Source: Streptomyces sp. NRRL F-6131
GTDB lineage: Bacteria; Actinomycetota; Actinomycetes; Streptomycetales; Streptomycetaceae
DNA length: 64,000 nt
Reading direction: 5' to 3'
Assembly (NCBI GenBank): GCA_000719695.1
Contig: JOHN01000007.1
Coordinates: forward strand, 106,882 to 170,881
Position numbers and translations under genes: made by a program. The first letter of the stretch is position 1, and each line of letters opens with the position of its first letter. The notes below the pieces were generated by a model that saw only the letters and a list, made by a program, of their open reading frames with translations, was not told the origin of the DNA and ran no database searches. Below, piece by piece: positions 42,253 to 51,566 of the stretch.

Positions 42253-42385
42253 GGCGGGACTCTCCCAGTCAGGTGTTGACCGGACGCGGACGGCCGGTGA
42301 ACGCACCCGGGCGTACCGGTCGGTCGAGCGCCAATGTTCGACCATGTCCCGGCAAAGCCGTGCGCGGGCGAAACGCTGCGCGCGG

Positions 42386-42422
42386 GGACCGTCCGGAGCA
42401 GGCGCACCGCTCCGGACGGTCC
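42386..42422 (-). terminator. 14-bp hairpin after the SpaA-repeat gene
   Basis: GGACCGTCCGGAGC and GCTCCGGACGGTCC (42386-42399, 42409-42422) pair perfectly around a 9-base loop, 63 bases beyond the stop. Confidence 0.85.
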
Positions 42423-42484
42423 GGTTCACCGGTTCACCGGTCGACCGGCCGAGCAGCCGTTTCACCCGGTCGGGGGAACGGTCG

Positions 42485-44590
42485 TCACCAGCAGTCGTCG
42501 TCCTGCTTGTTGGTGAGCGCGACGGTGACGCAGTCGTCGGCGTTCACCCGGTACGGCCCGCTGACCGGGTCCGGCGGGAGCTGGTAGCCGCTGGGTGCGG
42601 CGGTCTCCCGCAGGTAGTACTGACCGGTCGCCAGGTGGGTGAAGTCGCAGCCGCCGTCGGTCGCGGTGGTGCAGTCACCCGCCCGGGTGTCCGGGGTGGC
42701 GCCGGTGGTCTGGAGACCGGGGACGCCGTTGGTCTCCCGCCAGAGCTGGAACACCGCGCCGCCGAGCGGCTTGCCCGACCAGGCGTCCTTCTTGGTCAGG
42801 TGGATCGAGCCGGTGGCCGGCGGCTTGGGCGACGGGCAGTCCCGGGCGGTGACCTGGACACCGGCCTGCGCGTTGGCCGGGGTCAGCACCAGCGGACCGA
42901 GGACCGGCTCGGCCGGCAGGTCGTAGCCGGTCGGTGCGGCGGTCTCCCGCCAGTAGTACGAGCCCGCCTCGACGGTCCGGCGGCAGAGGCCGTCGGCGCC
43001 GGTGGTGCAGGCGGTCCCCACCTGGGTGTCGGGCGTGGCACCCGTGGTCTGGAGACCGGGCACGCCGTTGGTCTCCCGCCACAGCTCGAACACCCCGCCG
43101 GCCAGCGGCGCGGCCGTCTCGGCGTCGGTCTTCAGCACCCGCACCTCACCCGTCACCGGGGGCTGCGGCGCGTCCGCGGCGGTCACCTGCACACCGGCCG
43201 ACGCGTTCCCCTCCGTCAGCACCAGCGGACCGAACACCGGATTCGCCGGAAGCACATAACCGGTCGGCGCGGCCGTCTCCCGCCAGTAGTACGTCCCCAC
43301 CCCCACCGTCCGACGGCACAGACCGTCCGCCCCCGTCGTGCACGACGACCCCGACTGCGTGTCCGGACTGACCCCCGTGGTCTGCAGACCCGGAACACCG
43401 TTGGTCTCCTCCCACAGCTCGAACACCCCACCCGCAAGCGCCGCCCCCGTCACCGAATCCGTCTTCAGCACCCGCACCTCACCCGTCACCGGTGTGGTGC
43501 CGCAGGCGGGCAGGTCGCCGTTGAACGGGTAGGAGTGGAACTCCTGGCCGCCGCCGCCGGTGGCCAGGCTGGTGTGGGTGAGCGAGCCGGTGGTGAAGAA
43601 GCGGCCGTTGACGCCGGCCAGGGTGACCGTGGTCTGCGAGGTCGGTTCGCCGATCAGGAAGCTGCCCTGGAACTGGCCGGTGCCGCCCAGGGTGACCGTG
43701 GTGGCGTCGGGGAAGTTCCACAGCAGGCGGTCGCGGTAGGAGTTCAGCGGGTCGTCGGTGTCGTTGATGCCGCCGCTGTAGGTGTTGAGGGCGCGGGTGG
43801 CGCCCGTCACGTTGACCAGGACGGTGGCGTTCGCCGGGATGTTGGCGAAGACGATGCCCTGCTGACCGCCGGTCGGCCCGGTGAGGTCGAAGTCGACGTT
43901 GAAGACCTGGAGCGTCGAACTGCCGTCACCCGTGAACAGGGTCTGCCCGCCCTGGTTCACGGCCGTGCCGGTGGCGGTGCGGGGCGTGCCGCCGACCCGG
44001 GCGTAGCAGTCCGAGGCGGTGCCGAGCTGGCCGCGCAGCGCGCTGTACGGCTGGACGGCGTTGGCGTCGGTGACGAGGGTGCCGGTCACCGTGCCGCTGA
44101 CGGCCCCGGCGTGCCGGACGACCCCGCCCTCGGCCACCAGGCTCTGACCGCTCGCGACGGTGACGCCGGCGCCGGTGGTGAGGAAGTCGGCGCCGTCGGG
44201 CGGGGGGACCCGGGAGCCGACGCCGGCGATGCCGACGTTGTAGATCGAGCTGACGCCGGACTCCTTGGCCTGGTCGAAGGCGTTGAGGACGACGACGCGT
44301 CCCTCGGCCTCGGCGGCGCGGCCGCGGACCAGGAAGTCACCGCCGACGAAGACGTTGATCCCGTTGTCCCGGCCGGTGAACGGCTGGTTGTTGATCGAGC
44401 TGGGGTACGTGGCGGGGCAGCTGCCGGGCACGCAGGGCCCCAGCCCGCCGGGCAGGGGCGCGGCGGCGGCGGGCGACGCGCCCGTGCCGAGGGCGAGGAC
44501 GGGGACGAGGGCCGAGACCAGGGTGCACGGCACTGCCAGCGCGCCGGCCCTTCGGCGGACGCGGGTGAGCAGTCGGTTGAGGGAAGCCAT
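42485..44590 (-). CDS. Choice-of-anchor A surface protein with three SpaA repeats
   Basis: 701 residues. The signal peptide ends near AAAAPL. The choice-of-anchor A domain (about 50-350) has [20 protein letters not shown] and [14 protein letters not shown] aromatic ends. Three prealbumin-like SpaA modules follow, each with a Lys in VLKTD or LTKKD and ETAAPTGY or ETAAPSGY, as in pilin-type isopeptide domains. Modules share [10 protein letters not shown]. No LPxTG or membrane anchor; the protein ends in NKQDDDCW, so it may be secreted or anchored another way. Coats the cell or binds a matrix. Confidence 0.82.
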   Translation of the reverse strand: MASLNRLLTRVRRRAGALAVPCTLVSALVPVLALGTGASPAAAAPLPGGLGPCVPGSCPATYPSSINNQPFTGRDNGINVFVGGDFLVRGRAAEAEGRVVVLNAFDQAKESGVSSIYNVGIAGVGSRVPPPDGADFLTTGAGVTVASGQSLVAEGGVVRHAGAVSGTVTGTLVTDANAVQPYSALRGQLGTASDCYARVGGTPRTATGTAVNQGGQTLFTGDGSSTLQVFNVDFDLTGPTGGQQGIVFANIPANATVLVNVTGATRALNTYSGGINDTDDPLNSYRDRLLWNFPDATTVTLGGTGQFQGSFLIGEPTSQTTVTLAGVNGRFFTTGSLTHTSLATGGGGQEFHSYPFNGDLPACGTTPVTGEVRVLKTDSVTGAALAGGVFELWEETNGVPGLQTTGVSPDTQSGSSCTTGADGLCRRTVGVGTYYWRETAAPTGYVLPANPVFGPLVLTEGNASAGVQVTAADAPQPPVTGEVRVLKTDAETAAPLAGGVFELWRETNGVPGLQTTGATPDTQVGTACTTGADGLCRRTVEAGSYYWRETAAPTGYDLPAEPVLGPLVLTPANAQAGVQVTARDCPSPKPPATGSIHLTKKDAWSGKPLGGAVFQLWRETNGVPGLQTTGATPDTRAGDCTTATDGGCDFTHLATGQYYLRETAAPSGYQLPPDPVSGPYRVNADDCVTVALTNKQDDDCW

Positions 44591-44738
44591 GCTCGTAGCG
44601 TCCGACAGTCTGTGCGAACGCGGTCACCGCTGAGCCGCCCGTCTACGCTGATGCGGTGAGCGGGCGCACCCACGCGGACCAACCGTCACCGCCCGGACCG
44701 GGCCCGCGGTCGGCCCGGCGGCCCGTCGACCGGGTGGG

Positions 44739-44990
44739 TCAGGACGCCTCGTCCCAGGGGGAGGCCGCCCGGTTGCCGGTGCCGTCGCAGGTGCGGCAGA
44801 TCTCGTCGCGGTAGGCGTGCTTGGCGCCGGTCGCGTCGACCCGGTAGCGGACGTACACACCGGTGCCGTCGCAGAGGAAGCAGTTGCCGCCGCCCCCGCC
44901 GACCTCGGTGGTGCCGGTGCCCTGGCAGGTCCGGCAGCTGAGGCCGGCGGTGCGGCCGGTGCCCGCGCAGATGCGGCAGACCGTGGTCAT
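44739..44990 (-). CDS. Small CxxCxGxG zinc-finger protein
   Basis: 83 residues with four DnaJ-type repeats: CRICAGTG, CRTCQGTG, CFLCDGTG and CRTCDGTG. In DnaJ these bind two zinc ions; here there is no J domain. It is a stand-alone zinc finger, perhaps a thiol or protein-binding factor. GGGAGGA precedes ATG 44990. It follows the ferredoxin gene on the same strand with a 92-base gap. Confidence 0.8.
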   Translation of the reverse strand: MTTVCRICAGTGRTAGLSCRTCQGTGTTEVGGGGGNCFLCDGTGVYVRYRVDATGAKHAYRDEICRTCDGTGNRAASPWDEAS

Positions 44991-45082
44991 CGTCTTCCTC
45001 CCGTCGGAGACCCGGGACGGTCTCTCGGAGCCCCGGGTCATGCTAGGCCAGCCGCCCCCCGTGCGGGTCCGGGTCGGCAGGG

Positions 45083-45520
45083 TCAGCCCGGAAGGCCCTC
45101 GCCGACGCGGCGGGAGACCGAGATCTGCTGGAGGTCGAGCATCCCCGGCGGGTCGGCGAGACCGGGGCCGCCGGAGTGCACCCACTCGGCGATCTCCTCG
45201 ATCATGTCGTCGGCCAGCACCCAGCCCAGCCAGACCGGCCGGCCGCCCGCCGCGCGGCCCTCGCTGGAGGGGCCGACCACCACGACGTTGGAGTGCGCGC
45301 AGGTGTCCAGGCACTTCACCGCGCGGACGCGGCCCGCGTCGCCGACCGCCGTGCGCAGCCGCTCGTACTGGCCGGCGTGGTCGACGCCCGGGTGCTTCTC
45401 CTGGGTGCCGCAGCAGCAGCCCCGGCAGACGGTGACGGTCACCGGGGACGCCGGACCGCGTCCGCCCTGCTTGCCCGCCCCGCCCTGCTTGCCGACCCGG
45501 TCGCGCTCGCGACGGCTCAT
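45083..45520 (-). CDS. Thioredoxin-like [2Fe-2S] ferredoxin
   Basis: 145 residues. The core VTVCRGCCCGTQEKH, then VKCLDTCAHSN and the final VHSGGPG match the thioredoxin-like 2Fe-2S type, with four Cys for the cluster. A basic N-terminus comes first. It likely transfers electrons or senses redox. ATG 45520 with GGAGGA upstream. It follows the FAD dehydrogenase with a 236-base gap. Confidence 0.82.
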   Translation of the reverse strand: MSRRERDRVGKQGGAGKQGGRGPASPVTVTVCRGCCCGTQEKHPGVDHAGQYERLRTAVGDAGRVRAVKCLDTCAHSNVVVVGPSSEGRAAGGRPVWLGWVLADDMIEEIAEWVHSGGPGLADPPGMLDLQQISVSRRVGEGLPG

Positions 45521-45756
45521 GGTCTCCGGTCCTCCTCGTCCGCCGGGGCCCGCCGCCACGCCCGTGCGCGCGGCGGCCGCAGGCCCTTGCGGCCGACGAT
45601 CACGGTGGAGCCCTCCTGCCCGGTGACGCCGGGCGGCAGGGGCAGCGTACCCGGCGGGTCGCGGACGGCCGGGACGGTGGTGCGCGCCCGCCCGGGAGGC
45701 GGCCCCCGCCCTCGGCGAACCGCACGCCGACGGAGCCGAGTTGAAGCCGACAGGCG
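45521..45756 (-). other. Gap with a possible small coupled ORF
   Basis: Between the FAD dehydrogenase and ferredoxin genes, the minus-strand frame ending TGA 45519-45517 overlaps the ferredoxin ATG (ATGA) and reads TTVPAVRDPPGTLPLPPGV and TVIVGRKGLRPPRARAW in its last 60 codons. No clear start or family. It may be the relic or tail of a small gene. Confidence 0.3.
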
Positions 45757-47412
45757 CTACCCCGTGGCCTGCGCCGCCGCGCGGCCGGCGGTGCGGCCGG
45801 AGAAGAGGCAGCCGCCGAGGAAGGTCCCCTCCAGGGAGCGGTAGCCGTGGACACCGCCGCCGCCGAAGCCGGCGGCCTCGCCCGCGGCGTAGAGCCCGTC
45901 GAGGACGGTGCCGTCCGGCCGCAGCACCCGGCCGGCGAGGTCGGTGTGCAGGCCGCCGAGCGAGGTGCGGGTGAGGATGCTCAGCCGGACGGCGATCAGC
46001 GGGGCGGCGTCCGGGTCGAGGAGGCGGTGCGGGGCGGCGGTGCGGATCAGCCGGTCGCCGAGGTAGCGGCGGGCGCCGCGGACGGCGGTCAGCTGGAGGT
46101 CCTCGCCGAAGGGGTCGGCGAGTCGGCCGTCCCGGGCCTCGACGACGCGCCGCAGCTCGTCGGCGTCGATCAGCGGCTCGCGCGTCTTGGCGTTCATCGC
46201 CCGCGCGAGGTCCCGGAGGTTGCCCGCCACGACGAAGTCGGGCCCGTGGGCGAGGTGGGTCCGTACCGGGCCGGGTGCGCCGGGCAGGACGCGGGCGAGG
46301 ACGCCGAGCAGGGAGCGCCCGGTGAGGTCGGGGTTCTGCTCGGAGCCGGAGAGGGTGAACTCCTTCTCGACGATCTTCCGGTTGAGCACGAACCAGCTGT
46401 GGTCGTGACCGGTGGTCCGGAGGTGCTCCAGGGTGCCGAGGGTGTCGAATCCGGGGAACAGCGGGGCGGGCAGTCGGCGGCCGCGGGCGTCGAGCCGGAG
46501 CGAGGAGGGTCCGGGCAGGATCCGGAGGCCGTGCCGGGCCCAGACCGGCTCCCGGTCGGCGATGCCCTCGGCGCAGTGCCACATCCGGTCGCCGTTGATC
46601 AGCCCGGCCCCGGCGTCGGCGGCGATGCCGAGCATCAGGCCGTCGACGTGGGCGGGAACGCCGGAGAGCATCCGCCCGGGCGGGGTGCCGAGCCGGGCGG
46701 GCCAGGCCTCGCGGACCAGGTCGTGGTTGCCGCCGATGCCGCCGGAGGTGACGACCACGGCCCGGGCGCGCAGCTCGAACCGCCCGGCCACCTCCCGGGA
46801 ACCGGCCTCGCCGCGCGCCGCACCGCTCGGGGCGAGCACCTCGCCGCTGACGGTGTCGACGGCGCCGGCGTTCGCCGCCAGGCCGGTGACCCGGTGCCGG
46901 AAGCGCGGCTCGACCAGCCCGCGGGCGGCGGCGGCGCGGACCCGGCGGACGAAGGGCTCGAGCAGGCCCGGGCCGGTGCCCCAGGTGATGTGGAGGCGGG
47001 GGACGGAGTTGCCGGGGCCGTCGGCGAACGGTCCGCCGCGCTCGGCCCAGCCGACGACGGGGAAGAACCGCACGCCCATCGCCCGCAGCCAGGCCCGCTG
47101 CTCCCCCGCCGCGAAGTCGACGTAGGCCTCGGCCCAGCGGCGCGGCCAGGCGTCCTCGGGGCGGTCGAAGCCGGCGGTGTCGAGCCAGTCCCGGAGGGCG
47201 AGGGCGGGCGAGTCGCGGATCCGCAGGCGGCGCTGCTCGGGCGAGTCGACCAGGAACAGCCCGCCGGAGGACCAGTGCGCCTGGCCGCCGAGCGTGGCCG
47301 CGGGCTCCTGGTCGAGCAGGATCACCTTCCGTCCGGCGTCGGCGAGTTCGGCGGTCGCGGCGAGGCCCGCGAGTCCGGCTCCGATGACGATGACGTCGGC
47401 GTCCAGGGCCAT
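45757..47412 (-). CDS. FAD-dependent dehydrogenase (KstD/fumarate-reductase type)
   Basis: 551 residues. An N-terminal FAD site (VIVIGAGLAGLAATAELADAG) and HWSSGGLFLVD are followed by SGGIGGN and a C-terminal LYAAGEAAGFGGGGVHGYRS with EGTFLGG. This is the order of 3-ketosteroid dehydrogenases and related FAD dehydrogenases. The substrate is not certain. ATG 47412 has GGAGGAG upstream. It lies beside the ferredoxin and Zn-finger genes, all on the minus strand. Confidence 0.86.
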   Translation of the reverse strand: MALDADVIVIGAGLAGLAATAELADAGRKVILLDQEPAATLGGQAHWSSGGLFLVDSPEQRRLRIRDSPALALRDWLDTAGFDRPEDAWPRRWAEAYVDFAAGEQRAWLRAMGVRFFPVVGWAERGGPFADGPGNSVPRLHITWGTGPGLLEPFVRRVRAAAARGLVEPRFRHRVTGLAANAGAVDTVSGEVLAPSGAARGEAGSREVAGRFELRARAVVVTSGGIGGNHDLVREAWPARLGTPPGRMLSGVPAHVDGLMLGIAADAGAGLINGDRMWHCAEGIADREPVWARHGLRILPGPSSLRLDARGRRLPAPLFPGFDTLGTLEHLRTTGHDHSWFVLNRKIVEKEFTLSGSEQNPDLTGRSLLGVLARVLPGAPGPVRTHLAHGPDFVVAGNLRDLARAMNAKTREPLIDADELRRVVEARDGRLADPFGEDLQLTAVRGARRYLGDRLIRTAAPHRLLDPDAAPLIAVRLSILTRTSLGGLHTDLAGRVLRPDGTVLDGLYAAGEAAGFGGGGVHGYRSLEGTFLGGCLFSGRTAGRAAAQATG

Positions 47413-47525
47413 GCGGGCAGCTCCTCCACCAGGGACCGGCGGTGCGGGGTGGCCCGATCCTGCGGCCTGCACCACGGGCCGTCAACCGTCCCGCCGCTCC
47501 GGGAGGCCGGGTCCGTTCGGCGGCC

Positions 47526-47573
47526 CGAACGGACCGCCGAACGGACCGCCGAACGGACCGCCGAACGGTCGCC
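47526..47573. repeat. 12-bp tandem repeat, 4 copies
   Basis: CGAACGGACCGC occurs three times exactly, then CGAACGGTCGCC. It is in the gap between the FAD gene and the divergent lipase gene. Confidence 0.85.
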
Positions 47574-47805
47574 CGAATTCCGCTCCACCCCGTTTCGGAA
47601 ATACTTCCGACAGACCTTCGATACGCATCGGAGCGAAATTCGAAATTCCCACCGGAGCGCCTGACGAAACCTCTGACGAATTTTCGGAAATGTGTGCGCA
47701 CAGCATGGACGACGGCGAAACCTGCCAGTAACTTACCTGTGAGTAGTAGCTGTGGCCCGGCTCGCACGACCCCCACCCACCCGTTTCTCTCCCCCAGGAG
47801 GAACC
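47574..47805. promoter_or_regulatory. AT-richer lipase promoter region
   Basis: This part of the gap has the lowest GC in the window. It contains a TGTGCGCACA palindrome (47693-47702) and GGAA-ATAC-TTCC near 47600. The lipase promoter is probably here, just after AACTTACCTGTGAGTAG. Confidence 0.35.
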
Positions 47806-48726
47806 GTGCTCCGCCGTGCCCGGAATTCCCTGCTGCTCGCTTCCGCCGCGCTGGGCGCCGCGCTCGCGATGACCGCCACCAGCGCGCAGGCCGCAACTCC
47901 CGCCCCCCACCGCTTCGTGGCACTCGGCGACTCCTACGCGGCCGGCGCCGGCGTACCGCACCAGTCGGCCGGTCTCTGCCTACGCTCCGACCGGAACTAC
48001 GGCCACCTGGTCGCCGCCGCCCTCGGCGCCGGCACCTACCGCGACGTCACCTGCGCCGCCGCCAAGGTCAAGTCGATCACCCAGGCCCAGTACGACGCCT
48101 TCATCCGCGTCAACGACCCGCAGATCGACGCGGTGACCGCGGACACCGACCTCATCACCCTGGGGATCGGCGGCAACGACCTCGGCGACAGCGACCTCGG
48201 GATCGCCGACGTGATCGCCACCTGCATCGCGGGCGCCGTGGTCAACCCGCTCGGCACCCCGTGCACGGACGTCTACCACCACGGCTACTGGGACTGGTCC
48301 AGCTGGTCCTGGCAGTACGGCAACGACGACCTGGCCGACCGGGTCGACGAGACCGGCCCGCGGCTCGCGGACACCCTGCGGCGGCTGCGCGCCAAGGCCC
48401 CCGACGCCCGGATCCTGCTGGTCGGTTACCCCTCGGTGCTGCCCGCCGACGGCGCGTCCTGCGTGCTGCGCCAGCCGATCGCCCCGCGCGACATCCCCTA
48501 CCTGCACGGTGTGCTGGGCCGGCTGAACTCCATGCTGAAGTCGACGGCCGAGGCCAACGGCGCCACCTACGTGGACACCGCCACGCCGACCCGCGGGCAC
48601 GACGTCTGCTCGAACGACCGCTGGATCGAGGGCGCGCTGCCCGGCGCCCCGGCCGTCCCCTTCCACCCGAACGCCACCGGCGAGCGGGTGATGGCCGACG
48701 CCGTCCTCAGGACCCTGCGGCCGTAG
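47806..48726 (+). CDS. Secreted SGNH lipase/esterase
   Basis: 306 residues starting at GTG 47806, with AGGAGGAA upstream. The signal peptide ends in SAQA. The catalytic set is GDSYAAG (Ser), TLGIGGND (Gly and Asn) and PFHPNATGERVM (His). It has several Cys, as in Streptomyces extracellular SGNH lipases. It likely cleaves lipid esters outside the cell. Confidence 0.9.
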   Translation: MLRRARNSLLLASAALGAALAMTATSAQAATPAPHRFVALGDSYAAGAGVPHQSAGLCLRSDRNYGHLVAAALGAGTYRDVTCAAAKVKSITQAQYDAFIRVNDPQIDAVTADTDLITLGIGGNDLGDSDLGIADVIATCIAGAVVNPLGTPCTDVYHHGYWDWSSWSWQYGNDDLADRVDETGPRLADTLRRLRAKAPDARILLVGYPSVLPADGASCVLRQPIAPRDIPYLHGVLGRLNSMLKSTAEANGATYVDTATPTRGHDVCSNDRWIEGALPGAPAVPFHPNATGERVMADAVLRTLRP

Positions 48727-48763
48727 GCGCGGGCCTCAGGGCGGGTCCGACGCCCCGGGAACC

Positions 48764-48804
48764 CCGAGGGGGCGGTGACCAGACCCCGGTCACCGCCCCC
48801 TCGG
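48764..48804. terminator. 17-bp bidirectional terminator
   Basis: CCGAGGGGGCGGTGACC and GGTCACCGCCCCCTCGG (48764-48780, 48788-48804) pair perfectly around an AGACCCC loop between two convergent genes. Confidence 0.88.
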
Positions 48805-48913
48805 TCGTGCACGCACCCGGCCGCGCACGCACTCGGCCGTACGCTCACTCGGCCGTGCGCTCACTCGGCCGTACGCTCACTCGGCCGTACGCTCACGCCC
48901 TCGTGCGCTCAGC
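48802..48913. repeat. 16-bp tandem repeat, 7 copies
   Basis: CGGCCGTACGCTCACT-type units occupy 48802-48913 without spacers; units 3 and 5 are identical and the outer ones degenerate. They start at the end of the terminator and reach 5 bases from the nuclease stop. Confidence 0.85.
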
Positions 48914-48917
48914 GCCC

Positions 48918-51347
48918 TCACGGCTTGATGCGGACCACCTGCGGGTCGTGGTCGCTCGCCTGCTGGGCGAACTCGGCGTTGATGTGCACCACGTCGTACT
49001 TGGCCCAGCCGACCTCCGGGCTGACCAGGATGTGGTCCAGCACCTGCGAGTTGCCCTGGTAGACGTACGAGTACTGCTCCTTCTCCGGCAGCTCGTTCAC
49101 CAGGTCCCGCAGCACGCCGTCCTTGGTGAGCGCGGCCAGCGCGGGCGAGAACTGGTAGTCGTTGAAGTCGCCGACCGAGACCACCTTGGCCTCCTTGTCC
49201 GCGGCCAGCAGCTTGGCGACGAAGGCCTGCTCCACGGTGGCCTGGGCGATCCGCTGCACCTCGGAGGAGCGGCCGGGGGCCTGGAAGCGGCTGTCGATGC
49301 CCTGGTCGCCGCCCTTGCTGTTGAAGTGGTTGGCGATGACGAAGACCTTCTTGCCGCGGAAGGAGAACTGGCCGATCAGCGGCTTGCGGCTGTTCGTCCA
49401 CGCCGCGTCGGCGGGGGCGATCCGGCCGGGCGAGGCGGTCAGCGAGGCCGCGGAGCCGGTGCCGGCCACGTCCACCGCGGTGGTGGCGGTGCCGCCGGGG
49501 ATGTCGGTGAAGGAGACCCGCTGCGGGTTGAAGAGGAAGACCTGGCGGATGTTGCCGCCGGGCTCGCCGCCGTCCTTGCCGTCCTCCGGGTCGACCGAAC
49601 GCCAGTCGTACGCCGGGCCGCCGGCCGCCTTGATCGCGGCGACGAACTTGGCGACGGTCTGACTCGCGTCCACCGTGCCGTCGCTCTTGGCGCCGTTGTT
49701 GTCCTGGATCTCCTCCAGGGCGACGATGTCGGGCGAGCGCAGGTGGGTGACGACACCGGCGGCCAGCTCGGCGAACTTGCCGTCCGGGTTGGTGGCGGCC
49801 AGGTTCTCCACGTTGTAGGTGGCGACGGTGAGCTCGCGCTCGCCGGCCGGCGCGGTGACCTCGCGCTCCAGGTGGTTGTCCTGGAGCGCACCGAGGGTGC
49901 CGGCGACCAGGGTGTAACCGCCGAACTGGTTGTAGTCCAGCGGGCCGTTGGTGGTGCCGGTCAGCACGTCGCCCACGTTGGCGACCGGGAAGGGCCGCTG
50001 GGAGACCGGGGCCTGCTGCTGCACCATCAGTCGGCCGACGTTCGGCTCGGCGTAGGACTCGTAGAGCACGCCGCCGCGCTTGCTCTTCTGGTCCTGCTTG
50101 TCGGCGGCGACCCAGAGCTCGTTGTACTTGTCGGTGGCCTGGACGACCCGTACGTCGCGGACCTCGACCAGCATGCCCTCCAGCGACTCGTAGAAGTCGA
50201 GGGTGTACTTCTCCGGGTCCAGGGTGACGCCGTTGATCGTGCCGTCGGCGCCGGCCGCCGGGGTGTAGGTGCCGGGGATGTTGCGGGTGTCGACGACCAC
50301 CGCGGCCGGCAGCGGGTTGCCGGAGGAGACCACGGTGACGGCCGGGTTGGTCAGCTGGGTGAGCGACTGCGAGCCGCCGTTGTAGTTCGGGTAGTACTCC
50401 GTCACCTTGCCGGTGACCAGCACCGCGTCGCCGACCTTGACGGTCGGGTTGGCGGAGCCGGTGTAGACGAAGACGCCCTCGCTGGTGGCCGGGTCGGCGT
50501 CCGGGTTCGGGTCCTGGATCCAGAAGCCCTTGGAGCCGTACGCGCGCACGCCGGTGACGATGCCGGGCACACCGGCGACGGTCTTGCCGGTGCGGTCCGA
50601 CAGGCGGGTGCGGCCCTGGATGTCGTGGATCCGAACGGTGCCCGGCTCGGTCGGGCCGGTCGGGGTGGAGCCCTCGGCGACCTCGCCCTTGCTGTTGGTC
50701 GGGCTCGGGGCGCCGGCCGCGAGGTCGGCCGCGTTGTCGTCGGTGTCCGGCAGGCCGGCCTTGCGGGCCACCGAAGCGGTGTTGGAGGCGCCGGCCACCG
50801 AGGCGGAGCCCTCGTGGACCACGGCGGTGCCGAAGCCGACGAGGTCGCGCACCCGCGGGTCGGCGGCGCAGTCGGCGGCGGTCTTGCAGGTCAGCGGGTC
50901 GACGCCGCGGACCAGCGCGACGGTGCCGCCGGTGCCGGAGAGCGCCAGCGCGCCGACCGCGTCCGGGGTGGGCAGCTCGACGGTGCCCGCCGCTCCGGCC
51001 CCCTCGGCGACCAGGTAGCGCCCGCCGGGGGCGATCGAACCGGTCAGCGGGGTGACGCCCCACTGGGAGGTGGGACCGGGCGCGGCGGATATGTACTGGA
51101 CGCTCCAGCCGTCCAGGCCGAAGGCCGCGCCGCCCTTGTTGGCCAGCTCGACGAAGTCGTTCTTCAGGGTGGCGCCCGAGTTGCCGCCGCCGCCGTAGAC
51201 CTCGGCGATCAGCGCGTCGGCGGACGGCGCGGCCACGGCGGCCGGCAGCGGGGCCAGCACCAGGGAGGCGGCCAGACCGGCCGGGAGGATCGCCGCGCGC
51301 AGCAGGGCGCGACGCGAGCGAGGATGGGGAGCGATGGGCGTGGTCAC
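48918..51347 (-). CDS. ExeM/NucH-type secreted endonuclease with lamin-tail domain
   Basis: 809 residues. The signal peptide has HPRSRRALLRAAILPAGL and ends in AVAAP. A lamin-tail domain (about 42-200), an OB-fold part (DIQGRTRLS region) and the endonuclease/exonuclease/phosphatase domain follow: YNVENLAATN, EEIQDNNG, ANHFNSKGGD, VGDFNDYQ and ASDHDPQVV. It likely degrades extracellular DNA, perhaps for phosphate. Two similar operators lie upstream. Confidence 0.9.
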   Translation of the reverse strand: MTTPIAPHPRSRRALLRAAILPAGLAASLVLAPLPAAVAAPSADALIAEVYGGGGNSGATLKNDFVELANKGGAAFGLDGWSVQYISAAPGPTSQWGVTPLTGSIAPGGRYLVAEGAGAAGTVELPTPDAVGALALSGTGGTVALVRGVDPLTCKTAADCAADPRVRDLVGFGTAVVHEGSASVAGASNTASVARKAGLPDTDDNAADLAAGAPSPTNSKGEVAEGSTPTGPTEPGTVRIHDIQGRTRLSDRTGKTVAGVPGIVTGVRAYGSKGFWIQDPNPDADPATSEGVFVYTGSANPTVKVGDAVLVTGKVTEYYPNYNGGSQSLTQLTNPAVTVVSSGNPLPAAVVVDTRNIPGTYTPAAGADGTINGVTLDPEKYTLDFYESLEGMLVEVRDVRVVQATDKYNELWVAADKQDQKSKRGGVLYESYAEPNVGRLMVQQQAPVSQRPFPVANVGDVLTGTTNGPLDYNQFGGYTLVAGTLGALQDNHLEREVTAPAGERELTVATYNVENLAATNPDGKFAELAAGVVTHLRSPDIVALEEIQDNNGAKSDGTVDASQTVAKFVAAIKAAGGPAYDWRSVDPEDGKDGGEPGGNIRQVFLFNPQRVSFTDIPGGTATTAVDVAGTGSAASLTASPGRIAPADAAWTNSRKPLIGQFSFRGKKVFVIANHFNSKGGDQGIDSRFQAPGRSSEVQRIAQATVEQAFVAKLLAADKEAKVVSVGDFNDYQFSPALAALTKDGVLRDLVNELPEKEQYSYVYQGNSQVLDHILVSPEVGWAKYDVVHINAEFAQQASDHDPQVVRIKP

Positions 51348-51421
51348 CGGAAGGGGACTCCTAGCTCTGCTGGGTGGGGGTGGGTCAGCCGGGCGCGGCC
51401 GGCGCAGCGCGCGCTGCCCCG

Positions 51422-51493
51422 CTACCCGCGTAGAAAACCGCGCGGAAGCCAGGAACGGCCCCCCGCAGCGCCCAAAGATACGCGCGTAGAAAA
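51422..51493. promoter_or_regulatory. Two CTAC-N4-GTAG-type elements upstream of the nuclease gene
   Basis: CTACCCGCGTAG (51422-51433) and ATACGCGCGTAG (51478-51489) are each followed by AAAA; the second contains the palindrome TACGCGCGTA. CGCGTAGAAAA is thus repeated 56 bases apart. Possible paired operators. Confidence 0.5.
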
Positions 51494-51566
51494 TGACCGG
51501 ACAAGAGCCTGGAGGTGAACTTCTCCAGGACGGCGACGAAGTGTTACCCCGAGACTGTGACGCCCG

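Noticed and set aside
48802..48913. Possible CRISPR array
   Set aside because: The 16-bp units are contiguous with no spacers, degenerate, and have no cas genes nearby.
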